The notes below the pieces were generated by a model, which was not told where the DNA came from, did no database searches, and saw only the letters and a program-made list of their open reading frames with translations. From positions 62,001-126,000 of the forward strand of contig NZ_PUGF01000005.1 in NCBI RefSeq assembly GCF_002976435.1: a DNA stretch of 64,000 bases. Reading direction: 5' to 3'. The translations under genes and the position numbers were made by a program. Positions 53,301 through 61,612 of the stretch are shown one piece after another. The stretch is from Solimicrobium silvestre. GTDB lineage: Bacteria > Pseudomonadota > Gammaproteobacteria > Burkholderiales > Burkholderiaceae_D. How positions within the stretch are numbered: position 1 is the first letter of the stretch; every line of letters starts with the position of its first letter.

Positions 53301-53513
53301 CACAATCAGATGTAAGCCGAGCCGTTTGGCTTCGACATGCGCCTTGACGACGCCTGCCAAGGTACATTCATCCGTTATTGCTAAGCTGTGATAGCCGAGC
53401 TTGACCGCACGTTGCACCAACTGTTCCGGTGATGATGCACCGCGTAGAAAGGTATAGTGGCTAAAGCACTGGAGTTCGGCATACGTCGATAGGGTGGAGG
53501 AAGAAGTGGACAT
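50379..53513 (-). CDS. dnaE2: Error-prone DNA polymerase DnaE2 (ImuC)
   Basis: DnaE2 is the C-family polymerase of the ImuABC translesion mutasome. The 1044-residue protein has a PHP domain ([32 protein letters not shown]), the palm with [21 protein letters not shown] (about residues 382-402) and catalytic acids in [17 protein letters not shown], the fingers/thumb ([31 protein letters not shown]) and a C-terminal OB fold ([19 protein letters not shown]). No beta-clamp motif was checked. I chose ATG 53513, 14 bp after imuB; the open frame runs upstream into imuB to 53594. It is the third gene of the SOS operon. Confidence 0.94.
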   Translation of the reverse strand: [1044 protein letters not shown]

Positions 53514-53527
53514 GACGAATTTAAAAT

Positions 53528-54997
53528 TTAGGCATACAGCCCATGCAAGAACCAGTGCGGTTCGCTCGTCCGTTCGAGATAAATCCAGTAGCAACTTGAC
53601 TCGGTGTTTTGCGCTACAAAATAATCTCGGGCGATCGTCTGGCTATCCCACCAGCCGGCTTCAACGCGTTCTGGCCCACGCACCAATTTGAGGGGAGAGC
53701 CGTAGAAGGGACGGTCATCACGCATCAAGAGTGCAATTGGCTTGGCCAATATCCAGAATGGCCGCTCAACGATATTGCTACTCTCATTTTTATTGGATAA
53801 CTTATCGGTAGCGGGCACCCACGTATTGCAAATCTCGGGGCGGTAATCGTCGACGCAGGCAGGTGTTAGCACATTGCTTTTTCCCAGCCGGGCAATTAAT
53901 AATTCCAGCAAGCGATTTAAATCTGCTGGTGAGCCGCCTGGCTCAGGAAATAAGGACATGGTTGGTGGCAGCATCGCCGTCACTTTTCGAACTTCCAGGC
54001 GTATGGCGATCACCGGTGCAACTAGTTCTATCCGACCTAGCCGTTCCTGCAACAAGCGGATTAAGTGTTCTTCATGCCAGGCAGATTCTGCTAATCCAAT
54101 TTCAATTTCTGTCGGAGCGATGGCGTAGCGACCACGTTCGTGTTCCAGATGAAGCACAAAAATGGATACGGCTTGCTGTAGCGATACCAGCCATCCGATG
54201 AGTTGCAGAATAAGACGGGTTGCACCAAACATGAGTGCATCGGCATGTTCGATACGATCAAAGGTTTCCATGCGAGCAGAAAATGTCGCTGGTGTTTTTA
54301 TCCAGTCGAACAGTTCCGGCGCTAGACCATAGGCGCGATCAAGCTCTTCAAGCAGATGTTGATCGGTGCGACGTAATAAACCTGGTCGGGGCAATTTGCG
54401 TAAATCACCCAAAGTACACGCACCTATTCCAGACAGCCATTCCGCATAAGGCAGTGTCGCGGATAAGGATGTGCAGCTCAAATGATTCAGCAATGCAGTC
54501 AATGTCTTCATGGTTACAGCGCGGTGACGCAATGGACGAAATTTTTTGCGATGCGATCTGGATAGTAGCCACGCTCCGGTTGCGGTGGGTGCTGCGCCCA
54601 ACGTCATAGTAAATCCCAATGCTTTGACGCTGGCATTGATTCGTCGGCAAATGGCAAGCGGGCCATTAAAAAGAGTCAGGCTGGCCGACACGTCTAGCAA
54701 TATGCAAAAATCATCCGCACAAGTTACTTCCGGAGTGAATTGAAGTAGAGCGATTGCTATCGCATTCAGGGCGATACCTTCCTTATCTAAATTTCTGTCC
54801 AGAACAATGGTAGCGGGCGACACGGTCGCAACGCCGCCCGCGCGCATGCCAAAGCGCACTCCATTACTGAGTGCTTCGTGTGATGCGACTAGTACGCGTC
54901 CCTGCTGCAAGACGGCGTAACACCCCGGTTCAGACCAGGATGGGCGTATCGCTTCGAGCGGCAACAGCGGGACGTGTATGCATAACCACAGGCGCAT
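53528..54997 (-). CDS. imuB: ImuB, catalytically inactive Y-family polymerase-like protein
   Basis: ImuB is the scaffold of the ImuABC mutasome and binds the beta clamp. The 489-residue protein has a Y-family layout: RLWLCIHVPLLPLEAIRPSW at the N-terminus, ADDFCILLDVSASLTLFNG, and a helix-hairpin-helix ACTLGDLRKLPRPGLLRRTD. The conserved catalytic acids (DxD-like near the N-terminus and the SxDE motif) are replaced, as is usual for ImuB. Start ATG 54997 overlaps imuA by 68 bp, which suggests coupling; the frame continues to 55075. It lies between imuA and dnaE2. Confidence 0.93.
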   Translation of the reverse strand: MRLWLCIHVPLLPLEAIRPSWSEPGCYAVLQQGRVLVASHEALSNGVRFGMRAGGVATVSPATIVLDRNLDKEGIALNAIAIALLQFTPEVTCADDFCILLDVSASLTLFNGPLAICRRINASVKALGFTMTLGAAPTATGAWLLSRSHRKKFRPLRHRAVTMKTLTALLNHLSCTSLSATLPYAEWLSGIGACTLGDLRKLPRPGLLRRTDQHLLEELDRAYGLAPELFDWIKTPATFSARMETFDRIEHADALMFGATRLILQLIGWLVSLQQAVSIFVLHLEHERGRYAIAPTEIEIGLAESAWHEEHLIRLLQERLGRIELVAPVIAIRLEVRKVTAMLPPTMSLFPEPGGSPADLNRLLELLIARLGKSNVLTPACVDDYRPEICNTWVPATDKLSNKNESSNIVERPFWILAKPIALLMRDDRPFYGSPLKLVRGPERVEAGWWDSQTIARDYFVAQNTESSCYWIYLERTSEPHWFLHGLYA

Positions 54998-55670
54998 TTT
55001 CTTTATCCGAATAGTGACGAGCCACCGGCATATCTGCCAGAGGAATAAATAAGTTCTGCTTTGCACTCGGGCCACGCCGTTTTACGATATTCAACGAAAC
55101 TCCGCCAGCTGCGGGTCGTAGAGTAATGCGCAGAGACGCCGGTGATGCATCCATGCTTACGGCTAGCGGTCTCATCAGCCAAAGCCAGGTGTCGGTGCTC
55201 TGTGCCGCTAGATGAAGCCGCCGTAACGATTCGGTGCGTACATTCCCTTGCCATAAAATGACTGCACCGCAGCAGCCATTTTTAAGAATTTGTTCGGCGG
55301 CCCACAACCCGTCCGTTGCACTGGAAGTTTTAATCCACAGCAAATTGTTGATGTGTATTCCCCAGCTTTTACATGCCATCGCTTGTGGTAAATGCGGTGG
55401 TTGGATCAGGACTATCTTTTGAGTTTTGGATAACTGGGTCAGAACAGGTTTGAGTAACTGCATTTCGCCAATGCCAGGCTGCTGGAGCAATAATTCGATG
55501 AGTGCCGAGCGAGGCCAGCCTCTGCTGGGAAGTTCGTTATCGAATTCATCAAAACCGGTTGAGTAGGTTGCCGTTCTGCTGACGGCGAGTTCATTGGCAC
55601 GCCATACGCCTGGGAAATCAAGTCCCTGCGCAGTACTGAATGCGCTATTTGGTTGTTGTAACGTTGACAT
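54930..55670 (-). CDS. imuA: ImuA, RecA/SulA-like mutasome component
   Basis: ImuA is the RecA-like first protein of the ImuABC (ImuA2-like in some species) SOS mutagenesis operon. The 246-residue protein shows a RecA-type fold (GFDEFDNELPSRGWPRSALI, LLLQQPGIGEMQLLKPVL in place of a strict Walker A, and KIVLIQPPHLPQAMACKSWG). The P-loop is degenerate (GIGEMQ), so ATP binding is doubtful. I chose ATG 55670 with GGAAG upstream; the frame extends to 55691. A LexA box lies 29-44 bp upstream of the ATG. The operon runs imuA-imuB-dnaE2. Confidence 0.92.
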   Translation of the reverse strand: MSTLQQPNSAFSTAQGLDFPGVWRANELAVSRTATYSTGFDEFDNELPSRGWPRSALIELLLQQPGIGEMQLLKPVLTQLSKTQKIVLIQPPHLPQAMACKSWGIHINNLLWIKTSSATDGLWAAEQILKNGCCGAVILWQGNVRTESLRRLHLAAQSTDTWLWLMRPLAVSMDASPASLRITLRPAAGGVSLNIVKRRGPSAKQNLFIPLADMPVARHYSDKENAPVVMHTRPAVAARSDTPILV

Positions 55671-55686
55671 AATTTCTTCCCTACGA

Positions 55687-55726
55687 CGCATACATATACT
55701 GTTTATTTAAACAGTATATGTATGCG
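55687..55726. promoter_or_regulatory. LexA (SOS) box inside a 40-bp perfect palindrome
   Basis: CTGTTTATTTAAACAG (55699-55714) fits the CTGT-N8-ACAG LexA consensus. The symmetry extends outward to CGCATACATA on the left and TATGTATGCG on the right, giving two 19-bp arms (55687-55705 and 55708-55726) around two bases. It lies just upstream of imuA and would place imuABC in the SOS regulon. Confidence 0.93.
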
Positions 55727-55808
55727 TGTCAGTATCGTCAAGGAGCATGATTGTCTATAGCTAAGTAAAGTTTATGTTGTGATATTTAGTTGATTTAAAA
55801 TGATATAA

Positions 55809-56021
55809 ATGACATCCATAGTTGTGGCTAATAAGGTAATTAAATATCGAGTTCCTAATGTTTTCCTAGCAAATAAAGGAGATTTTAAAAAATGCGAAGA
55901 TAAATTAATGAGAGAGGAGAATCCGGAAAATGTATTTAATTATGTCTCTTTGTTTTTACCTCGCTTACTTGAGAGCAAACAAGCAGGAGGAAATGCGATC
56001 ATTAACTCGCCAAAGAATTAA
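55809..56021 (+). CDS. Doubtful small ORF (70 codons)
   Basis: This AT-rich frame encodes a basic 70-residue peptide (MTSIVVANKVIKYRVPNVFL ... NAIINSPKN). It has no clear ribosome-binding site and no recognised domain. It sits alone between the SOS operon and argP. I list it because it is a clean open frame in otherwise empty DNA, but it may be chance. Confidence 0.25.
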   Translation: MTSIVVANKVIKYRVPNVFLANKGDFKKCEDKLMREENPENVFNYVSLFLPRLLESKQAGGNAIINSPKN

Positions 56022-56055
56022 GGGAGGGAGCTTGAAATTGGATTAGGGGAGCGTC

Positions 56056-56085
56056 GGGCACCGTAGCCCTTGTAAAACGGTGCCC
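56056..56085. repeat. REP-like hairpin (GGGCACCGT family)
   Basis: GGGCACCGT (56056-56064) and ACGGTGCCC (56077-56085) form a 9-bp perfect stem with a 12-base loop. It resembles the GGGTGGGCAC/GTGCCCACC elements at 42660-42775 but is a separate subtype. Confidence 0.75.
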
Positions 56086-56351
56086 CCATCTCGATAACTA
56101 TTTTTGCTTGCGGCATGTAGGTAAGGCGTGCGCGCAGAAAACAGTTGACTGTACTTAGACTGCACCTATGGAATGTGGCTCATTAATAAAGAACTGTGTC
56201 GTTCTTTAGTGGAGAGTTAGGATGCAGTGTCCATACGGAATAAAAACTGCTGTATTTACATATCTTTGTTCGTTACATAAATAGCGGTGGCCACGGATCG
56301 ACCATTGAGGCGGAGGCATCCGGCGACATAAGCACGATGTAAGCAAAACAC

Positions 56352-57236
56352 TTATTTCAGAATTTTTCGCGCCGCGGCAATAATCTGCCGCGACAGGTTT
56401 TCCATACGCGGCGACTGCACTTTCCAGGTGTGCCAGTACAGTGCAAGTTCCAGTGGCTTAGCTGGTGCCAGATGGGCCATTTTATTCTTACCGGCAGCCT
56501 TCAGTAGCAGTTCTGGCACCATGCCGTAACCCAGGCCATAGCGGATGGCGTTGAAGTGCGAAGCGCTGCCCGGAACGTAGTGGCAAGGAAAGGCGCCGGC
56601 TGGCAGCCCAAGCTTGCTGAGCAAGAACGACGACTGCAAGGTGTCTTTGTGCGTGTAGGCCACCACTGGTGCCTTGCGTGCCGCCTTGCGCGTCAATCCG
56701 TCGGGAAACCAGCGGTTGCGGAAATCTTCCGACGCTACCAACCAGTAGCGCATCACGCCGAGCAGCTCGGCCGAACAGCCGCGCATCGGTTTCGGTTCCG
56801 TGCTGATACAGCCGATTGCCAGTCCGGTCTCCAGCAGCGAATAGGTATGATCCTGGTCTTCCACGGTCAGATCCAGCAGCACGCGTTCGCGGATCAGTAC
56901 ATCTGACAATGCAGGGAAAAACCAGGTACCGATTGAGTCTGCGTTGAGCGCCAGCACCAGCGTTAGCGGCGCGTCCTGCTGTACCGCCAGTTCGGCAGCA
57001 AGGTCGGTTTCGAGCAATTTCGCCCGTTTCAGATATTGCATCAGGCGCTGTCCCATACGGGTTGCTCGTGCTGGCCGGCTGCGCACAATCAATGCATTAC
57101 CTAGCTGGCTTTCGAGCGCCCGCACGCGAAGTGAAATTGCTGGTGAAGTCAGGTGAAGGCGCACGGCGGCCTGCTCGAAACTGCCGCTCTCAATCACTGC
57201 GCGAAACGCTTCAGTGTGTTTGGGATTCAGATTCAT
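56352..57236 (-). CDS. argP: LysR-family regulator ArgP
   Basis: ArgP (IciA) activates genes for arginine/lysine transport (argO/lysE) and related functions in response to arginine and lysine. The 294-residue protein is close to E. coli ArgP (297) and has the N-terminal LysR helix-turn-helix (HTEAFRAVIESGSFEQAAVR, TSPAISLRVRALESQLG, about residues 7-55) and an effector domain (APLTLVLALNADSIGTWFFP type). The N-terminus differs by a few residues. An argO/LysE gene is not adjacent. It begins a GC-richer block. Confidence 0.87.
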   Translation of the reverse strand: MNLNPKHTEAFRAVIESGSFEQAAVRLHLTSPAISLRVRALESQLGNALIVRSRPARATRMGQRLMQYLKRAKLLETDLAAELAVQQDAPLTLVLALNADSIGTWFFPALSDVLIRERVLLDLTVEDQDHTYSLLETGLAIGCISTEPKPMRGCSAELLGVMRYWLVASEDFRNRWFPDGLTRKAARKAPVVAYTHKDTLQSSFLLSKLGLPAGAFPCHYVPGSASHFNAIRYGLGYGMVPELLLKAAGKNKMAHLAPAKPLELALYWHTWKVQSPRMENLSRQIIAAARKILK

Positions 57237-57387
57237 CCTAGCTGTCCTTAGATAAGAAATATTTATGATTACTTAATAATACTTAATTATGCTAAGTATA
57301 TATCTTGCGTCCCTCACAATAGCTTTCACCAAATTCATTCACACCGCGTTCGCCTTCGATTCGTTCGCTATTTCAACAGGAGCGAGC

Positions 57388-59754
57388 ATGCGGCCAGCAG
57401 CCCAGCAAACAACATCTGAACTTCCCTTTCGTCTCAAATTCATTCTCGGTTTTAGCATCGGTTTAATACTGGCTGCCAGCCTCGCCGGCGGCTACTGGCT
57501 GCGTCAGGCATGGCGACAGCTTCCTGCCGTTGATCATCTGAATCAGTACAGCCCAGCCTTGCCATTGCGAATTTATTCCAGCGAAGGAATCCTACTGGCG
57601 GAATACGGTGAAGAGCGTCGTCAATTTCTCCCAATCGAGAAAATTCCGCTGGTGATGCGGCAGGCCTTGCTGGCGATTGAAGATGCACGTTTCTATGAGC
57701 ACGGCGCAGTCGACTTCACCGGCTTGCTGCGCGCCACCTTGGCCAACCTGGGCAGCGGACGGCAAGGTCAAGGCGCCAGCACGATTAGCATGCAGGTAGC
57801 GCGCAGTTTCTTCCTGACGCGCGAGAAAACGCTGCAGCGCAAGTTGAACGAAATTCTGCTGTCCTATAAGCTGGAACAGCGCTACAGCAAGGACAAGCTG
57901 CTGGAGTTGTATATGAACCAGATTTATCTCGGTGAACGATCATATGGTTTTGCGGCCGCGTCCAACATCTATTTCGACAAGCCGTTGGAGCAGATTAGTG
58001 TGGCCGAGGCCGCGATGCTGGCAGGCCTGCCGAAAGCGCCGTCGGCGTATAACCCGGTGGCAAATCCGCAGCGCGCGGCGACGCGCCAGCACTATATTTT
58101 GCAGCGCATGCTGGAACTCGGCTATATCAAACCTGAGGCTTACCAGCAAGCTATGGAAGAAAAACTGATCCTCAATCCCAGCCGTAATTCCTCGGTGCAG
58201 GAAGCCGCCTATGCAGTGGAAGAAGCAAGACAGCTGGTGATGCAGCTGTATCAGGAGCGCGCCTACACCATGGGGCTGGACGTCACCACCACGATCCAGA
58301 TGGCGCCGCAGTTAGCAGCCGACAAGCAGCTGCGTTCCGGACTGCTGGACGCGCAGGGGCGCCGAGGTTATCGTGGTCCCGAAGCGCAGCTCGGTACCAG
58401 CGCCCACAAACACGCGAATAGCACTCTGAACAAGCTGTTGTTGCCTTATCCGGACAGCGGCGAAATCCTCGCTGCACTGGTCACGGAAGTATCTCCGAAA
58501 CAGATCAAGGCGGTCCTGCGCAATGGCCGAGTGCTGCAGATCGGTGCCATTGATCCGCGCATCGCCGGCGGTTGGGCTAAGTTGCCGGCCAGCGGCAAAC
58601 GCATGATCTCCGTAGGTTCTGTCATCCGTACTTATCGCGATAGTTCTGAGCGCTGGCTGCTGAGCCAGGCTCCGGAAATGGAGGGAGCGCTGATCTCGGT
58701 CGACGCCAAAACCGGCGATATCCTGGCGCTGGCCGGTGGCTTCGATTTTTTCCGCAATCCTTTCAATCACGCCTTGCAGGCATACCGCCAACCCGGTTCC
58801 AGTTTCAAGCCCTTTGTTTATTCGGCGGCCTTGGAAAAAGGGTATTTCCCGGGCACCATGGTCGACGACACGCAGCGCGTCCTGTTACCGCAGGATACCG
58901 GTGCTCGTTCCTGGCGACCCCGTAACTTCGGTGATAATTATGAAGGATTCATCACTGTCAGGCGCGGCCTGATGCGTTCCAAAAACCTGGTGGCGGTGAG
59001 CCTGATGCAGGCCTCCGGCGCCGCCTATGTGCAAGAATTTGCAACGCAGTTCAGCTTCCTGCCTGAACGCAATCCGGTCTCGCTGCCGCTGGCGCTCGGC
59101 GCGGGAGCGGTGACGCCACTGCAGCTAGCGCAATCCTATGCTGTGTTCGCCAACGGCGGCTATGCCCAGGCTCCGCGCTTGATCAAGGAAATACGTGACC
59201 GCTCCGGCCAGGTATTGTTTGCCGATAGCGCACGCAAGAATCCGGGCAAGAAAGTCGTTTCGGCGCGCAATGCCTACATCATGGACAGCATGCTGCAAGA
59301 TGTCGTGAAAGCCGGCACCGGCCATGGCGCCAAGGTACTGGCGCGCGGCGATACCGCCGGCAAGACTGGTACCTCGAACAATGCTTACGATGCCTGGTTT
59401 GCAGGTTATTCATCTGGCGTGGTGTCGGTGGTGTGGTTAGGCTATGATCAGCCCAAATCGCTGGGAAATACCACCGGCGGCGTAGCAGCCTTGCCGATCT
59501 GGAGCCGCTATATGCAGGTCGCCGTCAAGGACAGGAATGAGTATTGGCAGGAAGAACCTGCCGGGCTCAGCGTCGTCGACGGCGACTATGTCTATTCAGA
59601 ATACCTGATGGGAAGTTGCGTGGCAGACAGCTACCCCTTCATCCACAGCAAGTTAACGTGTCAGGCCGGCGGCAGCAGCGACCTTACGCTTGAAAAAGAA
59701 GCCTTGAACGCAGCACAGGAGCGCGAGCAGATCCTGAAACTATTTTCTTCCTGA
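57388..59754 (+). CDS. mrcA: Penicillin-binding protein 1A (class A bifunctional PBP)
   Basis: The 788-residue enzyme polymerises and cross-links peptidoglycan. It has an N-terminal membrane anchor (FILGFSIGLILAASLAGGYW), a GT51 glycosyltransferase domain with EDARFYEHG (about residues 98-106) and GASTISMQVARS, a spacer domain and a transpeptidase domain with SxxK (PGSSFKPF, Ser about 471), SxN (MRSKNLV) and KTG (AGKTGTSNN, about 657-665). ATG 57388 has AGGAG seven bases upstream; the frame extends to 57289. Length is a little below E. coli PBP1A. It is probably a secondary copy, as mrcA usually sits with pil genes. Next is a TRIC channel gene. Confidence 0.9.
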   Translation: MRPAAQQTTSELPFRLKFILGFSIGLILAASLAGGYWLRQAWRQLPAVDHLNQYSPALPLRIYSSEGILLAEYGEERRQFLPIEKIPLVMRQALLAIEDARFYEHGAVDFTGLLRATLANLGSGRQGQGASTISMQVARSFFLTREKTLQRKLNEILLSYKLEQRYSKDKLLELYMNQIYLGERSYGFAAASNIYFDKPLEQISVAEAAMLAGLPKAPSAYNPVANPQRAATRQHYILQRMLELGYIKPEAYQQAMEEKLILNPSRNSSVQEAAYAVEEARQLVMQLYQERAYTMGLDVTTTIQMAPQLAADKQLRSGLLDAQGRRGYRGPEAQLGTSAHKHANSTLNKLLLPYPDSGEILAALVTEVSPKQIKAVLRNGRVLQIGAIDPRIAGGWAKLPASGKRMISVGSVIRTYRDSSERWLLSQAPEMEGALISVDAKTGDILALAGGFDFFRNPFNHALQAYRQPGSSFKPFVYSAALEKGYFPGTMVDDTQRVLLPQDTGARSWRPRNFGDNYEGFITVRRGLMRSKNLVAVSLMQASGAAYVQEFATQFSFLPERNPVSLPLALGAGAVTPLQLAQSYAVFANGGYAQAPRLIKEIRDRSGQVLFADSARKNPGKKVVSARNAYIMDSMLQDVVKAGTGHGAKVLARGDTAGKTGTSNNAYDAWFAGYSSGVVSVVWLGYDQPKSLGNTTGGVAALPIWSRYMQVAVKDRNEYWQEEPAGLSVVDGDYVYSEYLMGSCVADSYPFIHSKLTCQAGGSSDLTLEKEALNAAQEREQILKLFSS

Positions 59755-59763
59755 GACTAAGCC

Positions 59764-60387
59764 ATGCTTCTGCATACCATCTATCTGATCGCCATCGTGG
59801 CGGAAGCGATGTCCGGTGCCATCATGGGCATGCGGCGTGACATGGACCTGTTCGGCATCTGCGTGGTCGGCACCATCACCGCGCTGGGCGGTGGCACCAT
59901 CCGCGATATCTTGCTGGGCAATTATCCGCTGGGCTGGATCATTCATCCGCAATACCTGCTGTTCACCATCGGCGCTGCCATCGTCACCGCATTTGTGGCG
60001 CGTTTCCTGCATCATCTGCGCAGCGTGTTCCTGATGGTTGACGGTCTCGGCCTGGTGGCGTTCAGCGTGATCGGCTGCGACATCGCCCGCGCCAACGGCA
60101 TGGTGCCGGGTATCGTGATCCTGGCCGGCATGATCACCGGCGTCTTCGGCGGCCTGCTACGCGATGTCTTGTGCAACGAAATTCCGCTGGTGCTGCAGCG
60201 CGAGCTGTACGCCACTATCGCGCTCTTCACCGGCAGCTTGTATGTTGGCCTGCTCTGGCTCAATGTTGATCCGACGATTGCGCCGCTGGTAGCGATCGGC
60301 TGCGGTTTTCTGTACCGCCTGCTGGCGATGCGTTTCCACTGGAAGCTGCCGAGTTTTAACGGCAGCGGTATTCGGGGATTTGAGTAG
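59764..60387 (+). CDS. TRIC-family cation channel (YadS/UPF0126)
   Basis: The 207-residue integral membrane protein has seven predicted helices and two UPF0126 repeats, each with a GG-x-(T/L)-x-R-D motif: GTITALGGGTIRDILLGNYP and TGVFGGLLRDVLCNEIP. Prokaryotic TRIC-type proteins form homotrimeric monovalent-cation channels; the role in bacteria is unsettled. It starts nine bases after the PBP stop, likely co-transcribed. The C-terminus is short and charged. It shares the high GC of argP and the PBP gene. Confidence 0.9.
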   Translation: MLLHTIYLIAIVAEAMSGAIMGMRRDMDLFGICVVGTITALGGGTIRDILLGNYPLGWIIHPQYLLFTIGAAIVTAFVARFLHHLRSVFLMVDGLGLVAFSVIGCDIARANGMVPGIVILAGMITGVFGGLLRDVLCNEIPLVLQRELYATIALFTGSLYVGLLWLNVDPTIAPLVAIGCGFLYRLLAMRFHWKLPSFNGSGIRGFE

Positions 60388-60642
60388 CTTCATGGTGATA
60401 ATGATCAGGTAGTCCATGCGCCAAATCAGATCGCACTCCATTCTGATAATGGCAGTTTGAGGACTGAATCTGACTGAACTTTTTTCATTATCGCTGTCAA
60501 TAATTTAGCAAACGTTTGCACGCAATGGTAACGGGCTAAATTATGTACCAAACATTCCCAGTGTTTGTTTCTCCATAAATCCGGCTACGGCGTCATATAA
60601 CCATTACTTTGTAATTACTAATGAAAACACTTGGAGAGTTAA

Positions 60643-61479
60643 ATGCGAAGAGTATCTCAATTAATTTTAATTTCATCTATATCAGTCGGATGCGCTCCTG
60701 GCTCAGGCGTAGATGAAGTTGCGCAGAATGATGAGACGGAGTCACATCAGAAGGCTAAGATAAATATAGATCCGCGTACGTTAAAAAAACTTAACATACT
60801 TCTTGAAGAGCGATCGCTGAATGCCGGTATCAGCACTGGTCAGATGATCGATTTGTTGTCTGGCGCTTTTTTAGAGACACCGTACCGTGCCAACATGTTG
60901 CAAGGGGCTGTAAATACGCCTGAGAAGCTGGTTATCGACTTTAGAGGTTTGGATTGTTTCACTTACCTGGATTATGTTGAAGCATTACGGAAATCAACAT
61001 CGCAGACGGAGTTCGTAGAGAATGTAATTCAGACGCGCTATGTTGATGGCGATATTAACTTCTTGTACCGTAAGCATTTCTTTACCGATTGGGCGCATAG
61101 AGAACATAAACTTGCAGACGATATTACTGCCCTGGTCAGCCCTGATATCGTACGTGTTGAAAAATATCTTAATAAAAAGGTAGATGGTGAAACCTATTTG
61201 CCTGGACTGCCAGTTGTTGAACGCAGTATCAACTATATTCCAAGTGAATTTATTAATGACAAAGTTATTAGTCGTTTACAGACGGGTGATTTTATTGGTA
61301 TTTACACCAAGCTTGCCGGGTTGGATGTGACTCATGTTGGCTTCTTTATCATGACGGATAATGGCCCGGTTTTACGCAACGCTTCTTCACGAAAAGAAAA
61401 TGAAAAAGTCGTGGATTCACCTTTTATGGATTATGTAGCCAAAACACCAGGGATTATTATTTTACGAGCAAAACAATAA
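60643..61479 (+). CDS. DUF1460 lipoprotein (N-acetylmuramoyl-L-alanine amidase-like)
   Basis: The 278-residue protein has a lipoprotein signal (LILISSISVGC, Cys about residue 17). The DUF1460 core includes FLETPYRANMLQGA (about residues 76-89), FRGLDCFTYLDYVEALRKS with the likely catalytic Cys (about 106-107), and GLDVTHVGFFIM with the likely catalytic His (about 227-238). Related proteins belong to the NlpC/P60-like peptidoglycan amidase group. The gene is AT-richer than its left neighbours. ATG has GGAG 11 bases upstream. It is convergent with an unknown gene and lies in the accessory right end. Confidence 0.8.
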   Translation: MRRVSQLILISSISVGCAPGSGVDEVAQNDETESHQKAKINIDPRTLKKLNILLEERSLNAGISTGQMIDLLSGAFLETPYRANMLQGAVNTPEKLVIDFRGLDCFTYLDYVEALRKSTSQTEFVENVIQTRYVDGDINFLYRKHFFTDWAHREHKLADDITALVSPDIVRVEKYLNKKVDGETYLPGLPVVERSINYIPSEFINDKVISRLQTGDFIGIYTKLAGLDVTHVGFFIMTDNGPVLRNASSRKENEKVVDSPFMDYVAKTPGIIILRAKQ

Positions 61480-61506
61480 CTTATTGACGATGTCATTAAT
61501 ATTGTA

Positions 61507-61523
61507 AGGGGGCAGAGCCCCCT
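61507..61523. terminator. Bidirectional terminator-like hairpin
   Basis: AGGGGGC (61507-61513) and GCCCCCT (61517-61523) form a 7-bp perfect GC-rich stem with an AGA loop between two convergent genes, followed by AT-rich DNA. There is no perfect T run, so efficiency is uncertain. Confidence 0.6.
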
Positions 61524-61612
61524 ATTGCATTAAAAAATATCTTGGTAACGAAATCCGGCACTGTCGTAGTAACAGAATAAGGTTAATTTTTTAGAGCGTG
61601 ATTGCCCCCTGC

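Larger units (their letters stand above)
55671..56351. other. Intergenic region between imuA and argP
   Basis: This 681-bp stretch holds the LexA palindrome (55687-55726), a doubtful 70-codon frame (55809-56021) and a REP-like hairpin (56056-56085). A weaker AAAGAAC-GTTCTTT hairpin lies near 56188-56207. The rest is AT-rich with no other feature I can support. Confidence 0.6.

Noticed and set aside
53528-54997. ImuB as an active translesion polymerase
   Set aside because: The catalytic acidic positions of Y-family polymerases are replaced, as expected for ImuB; synthesis is done by DnaE2.
58312-58791. 159-codon antisense ORF inside the PBP gene
   Set aside because: The PBP motifs on the plus strand are complete; high GC makes long antisense frames common.
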